Positions 15,773 through 24,601 of a DNA stretch of 64,000 nt are shown here, in pieces (position 1 is the stretch's first letter; every line of letters starts with the position of its first letter). The notes under the pieces are model-generated. The model had not been told where the DNA came from. It saw nothing but the letters and a program-made list of their open reading frames with translations, and did no database searches. A program made the translations under genes and the position numbers. This stretch comes from Deltaproteobacteria bacterium (GTDB lineage: Bacteria; Myxococcota_A; UBA796; GCA-2862545): contig SBGP01000095.1 in NCBI GenBank assembly GCA_006226595.1, positions 248,001 through 312,000 on the forward strand, written 5' to 3'.

Positions 15773-17539
15773 TCAGGGACCAAAACGCACGCGCGGCGCC
15801 ACCCGAAGCGGCTGTCCGTCCCACGCGACCTCGATGCGCACGTCCTCGGGCTCGGACGGGGCCTGGAGCACGCGCTCGTAGCGCCCATCCCCGAGGTCCG
15901 ACACCGGGCCCAGCCACGTGCCACCGCTCGCATCCACGTCCACGTTCACCCCGGTTCCAAGTGGGTTCTCGCCATCATGGGGCCGCACCTCGACGCGCAG
16001 TGTGCTCGCGCCATCCGCGGGTAGCATCCTCGCCGAGAGCGTCACCACCGCAGGCTCGTCGACCTGGACACGCTCCCCGCCATCCACACGCTGAATCAAC
16101 CCGCTTGGCCAGTGCACGACGACGACGGACGGCGCATCGCCGTGCCCGACCACACGCGGCGAGCGACTCGTCATTGCCACCCCGCCACTGCCGGCGTGCT
16201 GCGTGAGGGTGCGACCCGAGGGCCACTCGAGCTCCACCCTCGCCCCCCTCCCTTCGGCTGGCGACTGGCTGCTGGTGAGGGTCACGGACCACGATGCCGT
16301 GTCCTCGTCGTTGCGCCAGGCGACGACCTCGGCGTTGTGGGTGCCGACGACGAAGTCGAGATCGCCGTCCCCGTCGAGGTCGATCGGCGCCAGGCTGCGC
16401 GCTGGCAGCGGATCGATGGGCACCTCGACGTACCCGTCGACTCCCCCGAGGAACAGCTGCGCAGGCTGGGGTCCGCGCCAGTCCTCCTCGAGCGCGCCGT
16501 TCACCACGAGCAGATCCGCCACCCCGTCGCCGCTCAGGTCGTCGAAGAACGAGCCCCACGACACGAGCAGGCAGCTGCGCAAGTCGCCGCCCGCCACACA
16601 CTCCGCCTCGTCGCGACGCACGGATCCGGCGAGGCCGAGGGTATCCGCGGCGTGCTCGTAGGCCGCGCCCTCGCGCCGCAGCGCGTGCGAGCGGCCGAAG
16701 TTCGGCAGCCACAGGTCGGTCGCTCCATCCCCGTCCAGGTCCGCTGGCAGGCCACCCATGGTGCTTCGCTGACCATCGAGTCCGCGCTGAGCCGCGACCT
16801 CGGCCCACGCGTCGCCATCCGCCACGTACAGGCGATCATGCGGCTCTCCGGGGCGATACGGGTCTCCCTGTCCGTAGTCGATCTCGCGCGTATCGGTGGC
16901 GACGAACAGCTCGCAGCGCCCGTCCTCGTCGAGGTCCGCCCAGGTCGCGGTCCAACTCTCCTCCTCGAACGCCGAGGTCGACTCGACGAACGAGCCATCG
17001 GGCTCCTGGACCAGGACGAAGTTCACCGGCCCCCACCGGGACACGTGCAGGTCCAGGCGACCGTCGTGGTCCCAGTCGATCGGCAGCAGGTCGACCGCGC
17101 CCGTGGCCGAGACGCCCGAGAGGCCCAGATCGGACGTGATCTCGACAAAGCCCTGGTCGTAGCGGAAGGCGCGCAGCCCGCTCTCTGCGGTGACCAGCTC
17201 GATCGTGCCGTCCCCATCGAGATCGGCGGCGACGAGGGCGCTGGCCGCATGCTCGGGGAGACCGCGCGCATCGCGCACGAACACGCCGTCGGCGCTTCCC
17301 CAGGCCACCTCGACAGGACGGAGCCCCGGCGCGAACACGAGGTCCTCACGCCCATCCCCGTCGAGGTCGTGGACCGCAATCGCCGTGCCCTCCAGCGCAT
17401 CGCGCGCGACCCCCTCGATGCCGCCGAGACCATGCACCGCCGTGACGTCCGCGAACCAGCTCGTGGGGGGCTCGACCTCGGTCGCACTGTCCCTGGACCC
17501 GTGGCAGCCGACCAGCACCAGGACGAGGACATGTCTCAC
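15773..17539 (-). CDS. FG-GAP repeat lipoprotein with UnbV/ASPIC C-terminus (CRTAC-like)
   Basis: A 588-residue protein from GTG 17539, overlapping the upstream stop (GTGA). Signal RHVLVLVLVGC. Seven Ca-binding-type D-x-D-x-D-G blocks mark a beta-propeller (HDLDGDGREDLVF, ADLDGDGTIELV, IDWDHDGRLDL, ADLDEDGRCELF, ADLDGDGATDLW, DDLSGDGVADLL, IDLDGDGDLDFV). A UnbV/ASPIC module follows (RVELEWPSGRTLTQHAGSGG). This is the usual order in bacterial CRTAC1-like proteins. It lies between a five-haem cytochrome and a parvulin, in keeping with an extracytoplasmic redox or surface complex. The role within that complex is inference. Confidence 0.88.
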   Translation of the reverse strand: MRHVLVLVLVGCHGSRDSATEVEPPTSWFADVTAVHGLGGIEGVARDALEGTAIAVHDLDGDGREDLVFAPGLRPVEVAWGSADGVFVRDARGLPEHAASALVAADLDGDGTIELVTAESGLRAFRYDQGFVEITSDLGLSGVSATGAVDLLPIDWDHDGRLDLHVSRWGPVNFVLVQEPDGSFVESTSAFEEESWTATWADLDEDGRCELFVATDTREIDYGQGDPYRPGEPHDRLYVADGDAWAEVAAQRGLDGQRSTMGGLPADLDGDGATDLWLPNFGRSHALRREGAAYEHAADTLGLAGSVRRDEAECVAGGDLRSCLLVSWGSFFDDLSGDGVADLLVVNGALEEDWRGPQPAQLFLGGVDGYVEVPIDPLPARSLAPIDLDGDGDLDFVVGTHNAEVVAWRNDEDTASWSVTLTSSQSPAEGRGARVELEWPSGRTLTQHAGSGGVAMTSRSPRVVGHGDAPSVVVVHWPSGLIQRVDGGERVQVDEPAVVTLSARMLPADGASTLRVEVRPHDGENPLGTGVNVDVDASGGTWLGPVSDLGDGRYERVLQAPSEPEDVRIEVAWDGQPLRVAPRVRFGP

Positions 17540-18882
17540 GGGATGACCACCGCCTCGCGGTGCTCCGCCATCGTGCGCACCTTCAGACGAGCCCGGACGT
17601 CTTCCGAGAGGGTGTACCGGGGGTCGCTCTCGAGGGCACGCAGGGTCTGGGGCAGGAACGCCCGGAAACGAACGGCCACCTCGAGGGTGTAGGCGCCCGC
17701 CGGAAGTGCTCCCCATGCGTAGGTGCGTCGTTCCGTGCTCATCGGGGCGAGGAGATGCTCCTCGGGCTCGCCGTTCGCGAGGTGCGGGAAGAGCGTGTAC
17801 TCGTCGCACATGCCAATGAGGTGGGAGCCGAACCACCACAGGTCCGGGTCCCCCAACGGGTCGAGCGCCGCGGCATCGCCAGTGCACAAGAAGGCCGCCG
17901 CGTCCGGCGTACCGTCGCGAAGGATGCCCTCCTCGTCGAGCTCTCCGCTGGCGAAGACGACTTGCTGATCGCCGTCACGGATCAGGCGGACCTCGACCCA
18001 CATGCGGCGCTCGGAGGTGCTTCCCGTGGGAACCGCATGCCCGGCAAGGTTGGTCAGCGAGACCTCTGCGGACTCGGCCCCCGCGGTGACCTGCATGGAG
18101 AGCGCGCTCTGCAGCATGGCGTCGACCAAGGCTTCCTGCCGCTCCATGTCGGGAAAGCCATCGACCAGTGACGTGTCGACACCGACAAAGGTGTGCGCGT
18201 GGATCGTCCGCTCCGGACCGCCCACCGCGGCCTGGCCCTTGCGGGCGGGCATGTGGCAGTCCTGGCACGACGCCGTGCCTCCCGCCGCGAGGTACTCGCG
18301 CCACTCGATCCCCGTGCGTTCGACGAGCAGAGGACTCGAGGCAAACGGGATTCCCACGTTGTGGCAGCCCACACAGAAGTCACCCTGGGTGTGAAGCTCG
18401 CTGTAGACCGACACATGCGCCTCGGTCGGCTCGGGATCGGCAATGGGTCCGCGTACCGTTCCGTCGGGCTGGAGGGCCAGGCGCGCGTTGCGCTCCTCGA
18501 GGACCTCGGTGACCGAGTGGCACACGTCGCAAGAGACCCCCTTCTGGGCCACGGAGGACAGCCCCTCGGTACGCTGATCCCAGCGACCCAGCGCCGCGTC
18601 GAACGCCACTGGGGTCTCGCCAGAGAGAAAGCCCGGGACGCTATGGCACTGGGTGCAGAACTGGCCTCCCTTCCCAGCAAAGTCCTCGGCCTGGGCATCC
18701 GCGAGGGTGTGGAACACGGGGTCGGTCATCGCGTAGGCGTGCATCGAGCCCTCCCAGTCGGCGACATGGTCGGGATGGCACTCACGGCACGACGCCGGAT
18801 CGCGGAACACGAGAGCGCCGTCGGTGCGAGGCTCGAGCACGGTCGGCGCCTCGACACAGGAAAGGAGCAGGAGCCAGATCAC
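17536..18882 (-). CDS. five-haem c-type cytochrome
   Basis: A 448-residue protein from GTG 18882, overlapping the preceding gene (GTGA), with lipoprotein-type signal IWLLLLSC. Five CxxCH haem sites lie in the first half: CRECH, CTQCH, CDVCH, CVGCH and CQDCH. Nearby His residues (YAMTDPVFH, HAHTF) could be distal ligands. The spacing resembles cytochrome c554/NapC-like multihaem proteins. The C-terminal half is a haem-free beta-domain (EVSLTNLAGHAVPTG, as in multihaem cytochromes with an Ig-like tail). An extracytoplasmic electron-transfer role is likely; the acceptor is unknown. Confidence 0.92.
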   Translation of the reverse strand: MIWLLLLSCVEAPTVLEPRTDGALVFRDPASCRECHPDHVADWEGSMHAYAMTDPVFHTLADAQAEDFAGKGGQFCTQCHSVPGFLSGETPVAFDAALGRWDQRTEGLSSVAQKGVSCDVCHSVTEVLEERNARLALQPDGTVRGPIADPEPTEAHVSVYSELHTQGDFCVGCHNVGIPFASSPLLVERTGIEWREYLAAGGTASCQDCHMPARKGQAAVGGPERTIHAHTFVGVDTSLVDGFPDMERQEALVDAMLQSALSMQVTAGAESAEVSLTNLAGHAVPTGSTSERRMWVEVRLIRDGDQQVVFASGELDEEGILRDGTPDAAAFLCTGDAAALDPLGDPDLWWFGSHLIGMCDEYTLFPHLANGEPEEHLLAPMSTERRTYAWGALPAGAYTLEVAVRFRAFLPQTLRALESDPRYTLSEDVRARLKVRTMAEHREAVVIP

Positions 18883-19274
18883 AGCCCCTCCTCGTCCGGC
18901 AGCTGGGCGATCCATTCCCGGATCACCTCTACAGCCTCGTCGGTGAGCTGCCACTCGGTCGGCGGCATGGCCACGCCCTGCTCCACACCCGGGCTCGTGA
19001 TCTTCGCGATCAGGAAGCTGCCATCCGGATCTCCCGGCACGACGATCGCGTCATAGGCCTCCGCGGCGAGGCCGACGGTCGGCGGCTGATCGACCATCGT
19101 CGCGAGCGTGGAGTCGAGGTCGTAGTAGTCCAGACCCTGCTGGGGCTCCGGCCGCAGATGACAGCCCGCCGATGCGCACGCAGGCTCGAGAATGAAGGCA
19201 TGCACGGACGGCGTAGTGGGTTCGAGGACACGCGGTCCGCAGCCCACGAGGAAGACGATGGAGAGACGTCGCAT
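18879..19274 (-). CDS. small lipoprotein with CX4CH motif, first gene of the cytochrome operon
   Basis: A 131-residue lipoprotein (RRLSIVFLVGC). The motif CASAGCH (CX4CH) follows a typical FILEPAC lead-in. The rest matches the small family often seen beside multihaem cytochromes in Myxococcota and Planctomycetota (GDPDGSFLIAKI, GVAMPP, VIREWI). CX4CH can bind haem in a few cytochromes, but attachment here is not proven. The next gene overlaps by 4 bp. Confidence 0.75.
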   Translation of the reverse strand: MRRLSIVFLVGCGPRVLEPTTPSVHAFILEPACASAGCHLRPEPQQGLDYYDLDSTLATMVDQPPTVGLAAEAYDAIVVPGDPDGSFLIAKITSPGVEQGVAMPPTEWQLTDEAVEVIREWIAQLPDEEGL

Positions 19275-19282
19275 TCCCGCCG

Positions 19283-19288
19283 AGTATA
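19283..19288 (-). promoter_or_regulatory. minus-10-like TATACT ahead of the cytochrome operon
   Basis: On the minus strand TATACT stands 8 nt before the ATG at 19274, with no Shine-Dalgarno sequence between. Transcription from it would give a leaderless or near-leaderless mRNA. No convincing minus-35 hexamer is present. Confidence 0.45.
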
Positions 19289-19375
19289 GGCTGACAAGGG
19301 CCGGGCTGTCTTCGTAGAATGTGTGGACCTGGGCGGCCAAACCGCCCTCGCCCCCTTCAGCATTCGCGAGATCGT

Positions 19376-19915
19376 ATGCGCGCCCTGACGAGCCTGGCCC
19401 TTGTTGCCCTGACCGGATGCTCGGGAGGCACCGACAACTGCAGCGAGCGCACCTTCGGCGGGGGTCTGCTCACGCTCGACGTCAGTGGAGACCTTGGCGG
19501 GAGCGCATCGGTCGACGGCATGACGACCAGCGCGGACGGCGCACGGCTGATCGACCCCGTCGATGACGGAGCGGAGTATCGGTTGCTGGCGTCGATCCCC
19601 GATCCTGGCTGGGCCCTGTTTCCAGAGGGCAGCTCCGCGATGGTCGAAGTGGAGATCCACCTCGGACGCGACCCGATCCGCGCTCCGGTGATTCGCGTCG
19701 AGTGGATCGGCGATGAGGATGCGCGTGCCTACGTGACCGTAAGCGACGCACCGGAGATCGCGTGGGCCGAGGTGCACGCCGGAAGCCTGACCATCTCGGA
19801 CTCGCCCTGGGAGTCGTGCACGGGGGCGACCTGCACCCCAAGCGAGCCCGTGACGACCACGGTCACCTGGGCCTTCGACGCGGAGCCCGTCGACGAGATC
19901 ATCGGCTGCGACTAG
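19376..19915 (+). CDS. lipoprotein of unknown function
   Basis: A 179-residue protein. The ATG at 19376 gives RALTSLALVALTGC with a canonical LTGC lipobox and Cys15. The mature part is beta-rich with Cys pairs (DNCSERTFGGG, SCTGATCTP, IIGCD) and DVSGDLGGSASVDGMT. No domain is recognised. It is divergent from the cytochrome operon and stands alone. Confidence 0.7.
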   Translation: MRALTSLALVALTGCSGGTDNCSERTFGGGLLTLDVSGDLGGSASVDGMTTSADGARLIDPVDDGAEYRLLASIPDPGWALFPEGSSAMVEVEIHLGRDPIRAPVIRVEWIGDEDARAYVTVSDAPEIAWAEVHAGSLTISDSPWESCTGATCTPSEPVTTTVTWAFDAEPVDEIIGCD

Positions 19916-20028
19916 GCGTCGCCGGGTCGTCCTCCAGCCTACGTCTCCAAGGTCACCTCACCGGCTCGAACAGCCTGTCCCGTTTTCATGCTGCCGTGCG
20001 CGCTTAGGCTCTCGGCCATGGAGGTCTC

Positions 20029-21102
20029 GTGCTCGACACTGCCCTGACGCTGCGGAGCGGCGTGACGCTGCCCAACCGCATCGCGCTCGCCCCCCTGACC
20101 AACACCATGTCGCAGGCCGACGGACGGGTCTCCGAGGACGACCTGCGCTTTCTCGTCGCCCGCTCGCGCGGCGGCTTCGGCCTCGTCGAGACCTGCGCGA
20201 CCTTCGTGAGTGCCGAGGGCAAGGCGTGGGCCGGGCAGCTCGGCATCAGCGACGAGGCCCACGTACCCGGGCTGACCGAGCTGGCCGCCGCCATCGAGGT
20301 GGAGGGCGGGCGCAGCATCGTCCAGCTGCATCACGCCGGCGTGAAGGCCGACCAGGCTCCTGAGAAGCTGTCCACGGTCGACGGAGACGGCGTGCGGGGC
20401 GCGACCGCTGCCGATCTGAAGCGGGTCGTCGACGACTTCGTCGCGGCCGCGGACCGCGCCGTTCGCGCCGGGTTCTCGGGCGTCGAGATCCACGGCGCCA
20501 ATGGCTACCTGTTCACCCAGTTCCTGGCTCCCAAGGACAACCCGCGAACCGATGCCTACGGCGGGTCCCTGGCGAATCGCGCCCGGCTGCTCCGCGAGGT
20601 GCTCCAGGCCGTGCGATCCGAGGTCCCCGACGACTTCGCGGTCGGCGTGCGCCTGTCGCCGGTGGACTTCTACGACCTCAAGGGCCTCGTGCTGTCCGAC
20701 AGCGTGCAGGTCGGCGAGTGGCTCGCCGAGGACGGGGCGGACTGGGTCCACCTGTCGGGCCGCGATGCCTCGGGTACGCCGCCGAAGGAGCCCGGGGCGC
20801 CGGTGATTGCCCGCGCCTTCCGCGATGCGCTGCCCAGGGAGGTCGCGGTGCTCGCGGTCGGCGGCATCTGGACCCGCGAGGATGCCGAGCGCGCCATGCA
20901 CAGCGGCGCGGACGTCGCGGTGCTCGGCAAGGCGGCCATGGCCCATGCCGACTGGCCACGCGCGTCGGCCGCTGCCGAGTTCGCGCCGGTGAAGCCGACG
21001 TGGTCGCTCGCCCACCTGAAGCAGGCGGCGCTCGGCGAGGCCTTCCTGCGCTACATCCAGGCGTTCCCGGGCATGGTCGAGGGCGGAAAGCCGCCCCGCT
21101 AG
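20029..21102 (+). CDS. NADH:flavin oxidoreductase, Old Yellow Enzyme family
   Basis: A 357-residue single-domain TIM-barrel enzyme. The GTG at 20029 follows GGAGG by 3 nt. Family marks are present: NRIALAPLT at the start, substrate-site QLHHAG, FMN-binding HGANGYLFTQFLAP, NPRTDAYGGS with NRARLLREV, and VGVRLSP. It should reduce activated alkenes or similar with NAD(P)H and FMN; the physiological substrate is unknown. A TAGGCT minus-10-like element at 20005-20010 would start the mRNA close to 20018. The 3' end is only 7 bp from the convergent nuclease gene. Confidence 0.92.
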   Translation: MLDTALTLRSGVTLPNRIALAPLTNTMSQADGRVSEDDLRFLVARSRGGFGLVETCATFVSAEGKAWAGQLGISDEAHVPGLTELAAAIEVEGGRSIVQLHHAGVKADQAPEKLSTVDGDGVRGATAADLKRVVDDFVAAADRAVRAGFSGVEIHGANGYLFTQFLAPKDNPRTDAYGGSLANRARLLREVLQAVRSEVPDDFAVGVRLSPVDFYDLKGLVLSDSVQVGEWLAEDGADWVHLSGRDASGTPPKEPGAPVIARAFRDALPREVAVLAVGGIWTREDAERAMHSGADVAVLGKAAMAHADWPRASAAAEFAPVKPTWSLAHLKQAALGEAFLRYIQAFPGMVEGGKPPR

Positions 21103-21109
21103 CCCACGC

Positions 21110-22192
21110 CTACAGGTTGCCGATGCGCTGGACGAGCTCGGGCGCGTCGACGAACGGGTTGCGGTTGCCCTGGAGGCTCTCGATCACGTCGTTGCGATCG
21201 CGCTCGCGCTGGTCCACCGGGTCCTGCGCGTGCCAGGCGCGCAGGGTCGCCTCCTCGTCCGCGCCGATGTCGCGCTCATAGCGAACCGAGAAGTAGAAGT
21301 GCGCCCGAGCGATGTCTCCGCGGCGCTCCGGCCGCACCTCGAACACCGAGGTCCCGCTCGTGTCCGTGCCTCGCTCGGATCCGCCCACGGCCCAGGGGCA
21401 TGCGCTCGCTTCGCACACCGTGTCCCGGAACTCGAGGCTGGCGCGCTGGGTGTTGGCGTCCGCGTTCGCGGGGAAGATGTGGTGCAGGTCGCCGCGCATG
21501 GGCTCGGTGTCCGCGCCCTCGCTCTGCGGCCAGCTGTGCTCCGTGTTGAACGTGCCGCCGGGAGTGCGCGTGCCGTCCGAGCGCACCTTGATCCCGGTGT
21601 AGATACCCTCGATCTCGTCGTTGAAGACCTCGAAGCCGATCCCGCCGTCGACGCCGTACATCTCGTTGCGCGCCGGCGTGTATCCGAGCCCGACGTGCGT
21701 CTCGCTCGTGTAGGTCAGCAGCGCATCCCGGAGCGCATCGTCGACGAGCCCGGCCCAGGGATCGGTATCGGTGTCCGTGTCGGCATCGGTGTCGGCGTCC
21801 GCATCGGTATCCGCGTCCGCATCGGTGTCCGCGTCCGCATCGGTGTCCGCGTCCGCATCGGTGTCGGCGTCGGCATCGGTGTCCGCGTCCGTATCGGTGT
21901 CCGCATCCGCATCGGTGTCCGCATCCGCATCGGTGTCCGCGTCCGCATCGGTGTCCGCATCCGCATCCGTGTCCGCATCCGCATCGGTGTCCGCGTCCGC
22001 ATCGGTGTCCGCGTCCGTATCGGTGTCCGCGTCCGCATCGGTGTCCGCGTCTGCGTCCGTGTCCGCGTCCGTATCGGTGTCCGTGTCCGCGTCTGCGTCG
22101 GTATCCGCGTCCGCCTCGGCGGTGTCGACGACGGTGTCCTCGGGAGACGGCGAGCAGCCGAGGAGCAGGAGGAGGAGGAGAGCGGAGCGCAT
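21110..22192 (-). CDS. lipoprotein endonuclease I with long Asp/Ala/Thr tract
   Basis: A 360-residue lipoprotein ([12 protein letters not shown], Cys13). Residues 28-145 are almost pure alternating D-A and D-T. The catalytic domain fills the C-terminal 200 residues and has the endonuclease I/EndA-like His-Me finger: [11 protein letters not shown], then [18 protein letters not shown] with the His and Asn expected at the active site. [11 protein letters not shown] and [13 protein letters not shown] follow. It likely degrades extracellular DNA while tethered to the cell surface; the acidic tract may act as a spacer or bind cations. The tract is coded by a minisatellite and can change length. Confidence 0.92.
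   Translation of the reverse strand: MRSALLLLLLLGCSPSPEDTVVDTAEADADTDADADTDTDTDADTDADADTDADADTDTDADTDADADTDADADTDADADTDADADTDADADTDADADTDTDADTDADADTDADADTDADADTDADADTDADADTDADTDTDTDPWAGLVDDALRDALLTYTSETHVGLGYTPARNEMYGVDGGIGFEVFNDEIEGIYTGIKVRSDGTRTPGGTFNTEHSWPQSEGADTEPMRGDLHHIFPANADANTQRASLEFRDTVCEASACPWAVGGSERGTDTSGTSVFEVRPERRGDIARAHFYFSVRYERDIGADEEATLRAWHAQDPVDQRERDRNDVIESLQGNRNPFVDAPELVQRIGNL
21761..22114 (-). repeat. minisatellite coding a poly(Asp-Ala/Asp-Thr) tract
   Basis: About 350 bp of near-perfect 6, 12 and 18-bp repeats (core GTCCGCGTCCGCATCG on the plus strand), all in frame, encode D-A-D-A-D-T units of the nuclease. Because the unit is a multiple of 3, gain or loss of copies changes tract length without shifting frame. 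Confidence 0.9.
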
Positions 22193-22225
22193 GGGGTCTC
22201 GACGGAGGGCTGAGGTCCCGCCAAT

Positions 22226-22450
22226 CTAGCTGGCCGCGCGCGCATCGACGACTTCGCGCTCAGCACCCGCGTCGCAACGCGGTTCGGACGCCGATCCTCG
22301 CCGAGCGAGGCTCTCCGCACGCCACCGACGCCAATAGCGCGCGCCCGCCGCCGAACCGACCGGCAGGTCGTCGAGAAACGCGAGTTCCTCGGCGGAGAGC
22401 ACCACGTCGTTCGCCGCCTGGTTCTCGTCGAAGCGGGTCTGCTCGACTAG
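22226..22450 (-). pseudogene. aldo/keto reductase C-terminal remnant
   Basis: One open minus-strand frame of 74 codons without a credible start reads FDENQAANDVVLSAEELAFLDDLP, then GARYWRRW. This matches the C-terminal helix region of aldo/keto reductases (ENxAAxDVxLSAEELAxLD, AGxRY). The rest of the enzyme is absent; the thioesterase lies immediately upstream in the same orientation. It is probably a decaying 3' end. A GTG start inside the frame would allow a short ORF, but that is less likely. Confidence 0.45.
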
Positions 22451-22890
22451 CGCGGGCGGCGAGCCGCCCAGCTGTAGGTCACGGTCGCGACCTCGGTGCC
22501 GTCGACCTCGAAGCGCACGTGCACGTCGAAGTCGGCCTTGCCCTCGGCCTCGTAGGCCGCACGCACTGCGGCGGCGTCGCCATCGAGGGTCGCCAGCGCC
22601 GTCAGATCGCCAGGCCGGGCCTTGCTGTGCGCCACGGTCGCGCCCTTGAGCGCGATGAACACGTTCGGCAGCAGATCGCCGAACAGGCCGAGCACGACGG
22701 CGCCGGTCGCCGACTCCCCGAGGGTGTAGAGGGCCCCCGCGTGCACGCTACCGATGTGGTTCTGCACCGCAGTCTCGTTGGCGAGCAACGCCGTCGCCGT
22801 GCCGGGGCCCACCTCGGTGACGGTCAGGCCCACCGTGCGGACGAAGGGAACGATGGACGCGAGCATGTCGTGGATTCGCTGGGCACTCAT
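22447..22890 (-). CDS. hotdog-fold thioesterase (PaaI/DUF4442-like)
   Basis: A 147-residue protein with AGGAG upstream of the ATG at 22890. A single hotdog fold: helix MLASIVPFVRTVGL, the central motif NHIGSVHAGALYTLGESA with the usual N-H-x-G-x-x-H-A-G pattern, then VARPGDLTALATL-like strands. Such proteins hydrolyse acyl-CoA or aryl-CoA thioesters; the substrate is not known. Short for the family but complete. The AKR remnant follows directly. Confidence 0.85.
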   Translation of the reverse strand: MSAQRIHDMLASIVPFVRTVGLTVTEVGPGTATALLANETAVQNHIGSVHAGALYTLGESATGAVVLGLFGDLLPNVFIALKGATVAHSKARPGDLTALATLDGDAAAVRAAYEAEGKADFDVHVRFEVDGTEVATVTYSWAARRPR

Positions 22891-23009
22891 GGGCACTCCT
22901 CGGCTACGCCCGGTAACCCGCGGGCGATCCAACGAGAACGCGCCCGACGAATCCACCTTCATGGCAGATCCGCGGGCGCGTCTCGATGCGCCGACACGGG
23001 CGCGATCCG

Positions 23010-23504
23010 TCAGATCAGGGAACGGAACTCGAAGACGTCGTTCTCCTGCCCACGCCAGCGCGACTCGGTGTGCGCTCCCTTCAGCTTGCGGCCGGTGAGC
23101 GCCTCGAGGGCTCCCCACACCGCGCCGAGGGTGAAGGTACACGTACGCTCGCTGCCCTGAGGCTCGCCCGCCATGCACACGGTGTCGGACACGACCACCC
23201 GGATGTTCTCGCCGTCCTCGGTGATGCCGTCGATGTTGCACAGGCGGGTGCCATCTTCACCGAGGGCCGCGCGCATCTTCGCGGCGGCGTCCTGCAGGTC
23301 CTGACCCTTGCCCGTGAGGCCGAGATCCGCGACGAGACCCTTGCCTCGCTTGCGGCCGGCGGCGATGAGCGCAACGCGGGCCGCGCGCTCGCCGAGGGCC
23401 TCCTCGACGCCGACGACGACGGCCTTGAAGCAGACGATGCTGCTGAACTCGCCCAGGTCCGGGCGTAGGGTGTTCGGGTCCACCAGAGAGGGTGCCATGG
23501 TCAT
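23010..23504 (-). CDS. V4R-like small-molecule-binding protein
   Basis: A 164-residue protein; the ATG at 23504 has AAGGAG 6 nt upstream. The N-terminal part FKAVVVGVEEALGERAARVAL, the Gly/Lys-rich GRKRGKGLV and the C-terminal pattern CTFTLGAVWGALEALTGRKLKG...ENDVFEF match the V4R fold (4-vinyl reductase/BchJ type, also found in aromatic-sensing regulators). V4R domains bind hydrophobic ligands. It is separated by only 172 bp from the MerR gene and reads in the same direction; a link to the sensor module is possible but unproven. Confidence 0.65.
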   Translation of the reverse strand: MTMAPSLVDPNTLRPDLGEFSSIVCFKAVVVGVEEALGERAARVALIAAGRKRGKGLVADLGLTGKGQDLQDAAAKMRAALGEDGTRLCNIDGITEDGENIRVVVSDTVCMAGEPQGSERTCTFTLGAVWGALEALTGRKLKGAHTESRWRGQENDVFEFRSLI

Positions 23505-23675
23505 AGGTGCTCCTTGCTCGCGCTGTGGCTGAGTGCGCAGTTCACTGTACGAGCGCTCGGACCTCACGAATATCGGGCGGAGTCGCCTCCTCGGACCAGG
23601 GCCATACCCGATCATGCGTAGGAGATTTCCTGATCCACCCATCTGTCTCAGAACGTTGCAGGTGACCCGCGGCCG

Positions 23676-24566
23676 CTAGATCGCGATGCCCTCGAAGGCG
23701 AGCACCTGTGCGAGCAGCGCCTCCATCTCGACACGGGCGCGACCGGTGCCCTCCGCGAGGCCGCGATGCAGTGCTTCGTCTTCCGAGCCCTCGACCACGC
23801 AGCGTCGGCTGTACGTCTCGAAGTCCCCAAGGGCGACGAGCAGTCGAGCCAGGTGATTCGGGCATTCGCACAGGAGATCGGGCCGAAGGTTGAGAATGCG
23901 ATCGAGCTGCTCCCGCGAGTAGCGGGGCGACGCGGCGATCCCACCGGTGCGTGTCTCGCGCACCGCGAGGTCGAAGGCCTGGACGAGCTCGTGGGCCTGG
24001 AGGGGCCCGGCCACCAGATGAAGCTCGGGGATCGCTTCGAGTCGGCGGCGCTGACTGCGCGACAGCAGCTGGAAGGTGGCGACGATCACCACGCGGTGAG
24101 CGCGCGCGAAGTCTTCGAGCACGGACACGGCGTCTGGCCGTAGCCACGCCAGCTCGACAAGGAGGAGCTCGGCGCCGGCCTGGCCCAGATCCGCGAGCGA
24201 CTCACTCGATCCGACCAGTGACCAGCGGGCCGAGGCCTCGGCCACCGCCCTACCCGCGGGATGACAGGCCGCAAAGCGGCGCATCCCGCTCCGAGGAGAC
24301 GGCAGCGGCTCGGGAGACGCGACCCCGCGATAGCGCTGGAGCGCCTCGAGATCGAGCTTCGCGAGATCCGACACGCGCGCTCCGTCGTGCACCAGCTGAG
24401 CGATCACCCTCAGGCGCTCGACGTCGACCCAGGCGTACACCCGGCGTCCGCGATCGTCCCTGGCCGGCTCGACGACGCCGTACCGACGCTCCCACGTACG
24501 CAAGGTCTCGGTGGGAACCCCCGTGGCGTGGGACACCGAACCAATCGACCACCGCTCTTCGCTCAT
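23676..24566 (-). CDS. MerR-family regulator, WERRYG type, with a conserved Cys-rich C-terminal domain
   Basis: A 296-residue protein. The ATG at 24566 has GGAGG at 5 nt and starts with SEERWSIGSVSH; the upstream ATG at 24596 lacks a ribosome site. The MerR winged helix is at about 5-70 with TLRTWERRYGVVEPARDDRGRRVY, as in CarA/CarH/LitR-type and MlrA-type proteins. A Rossmann-like segment (about 100-190, AELLLVELAWLRPDAVSVLED) replaces the cobalamin domain: no D-x-H-x-x-G B12 motif is present. The last 70 residues have CECPNHLARLLVALGDFETYS, a domain I recall as common in MerR-like proteins but cannot name. It is divergent from the Roadblock/PYP-like operon and shares its promoter region, so it is the likely regulator of it. 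Confidence 0.85.
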   Translation of the reverse strand: MSEERWSIGSVSHATGVPTETLRTWERRYGVVEPARDDRGRRVYAWVDVERLRVIAQLVHDGARVSDLAKLDLEALQRYRGVASPEPLPSPRSGMRRFAACHPAGRAVAEASARWSLVGSSESLADLGQAGAELLLVELAWLRPDAVSVLEDFARAHRVVIVATFQLLSRSQRRRLEAIPELHLVAGPLQAHELVQAFDLAVRETRTGGIAASPRYSREQLDRILNLRPDLLCECPNHLARLLVALGDFETYSRRCVVEGSEDEALHRGLAEGTGRARVEMEALLAQVLAFEGIAI

Positions 24567-24601
24567 CCTGCCTCCATCGCGACACCGCGACACCATAACC
24601 C

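Noticed and set aside
21761-22114. Regular repeats that could be taken for a CRISPR array
   Set aside because: There are no unique spacers; the repeats are in-frame Asp/Ala/Thr codons of the nuclease gene.
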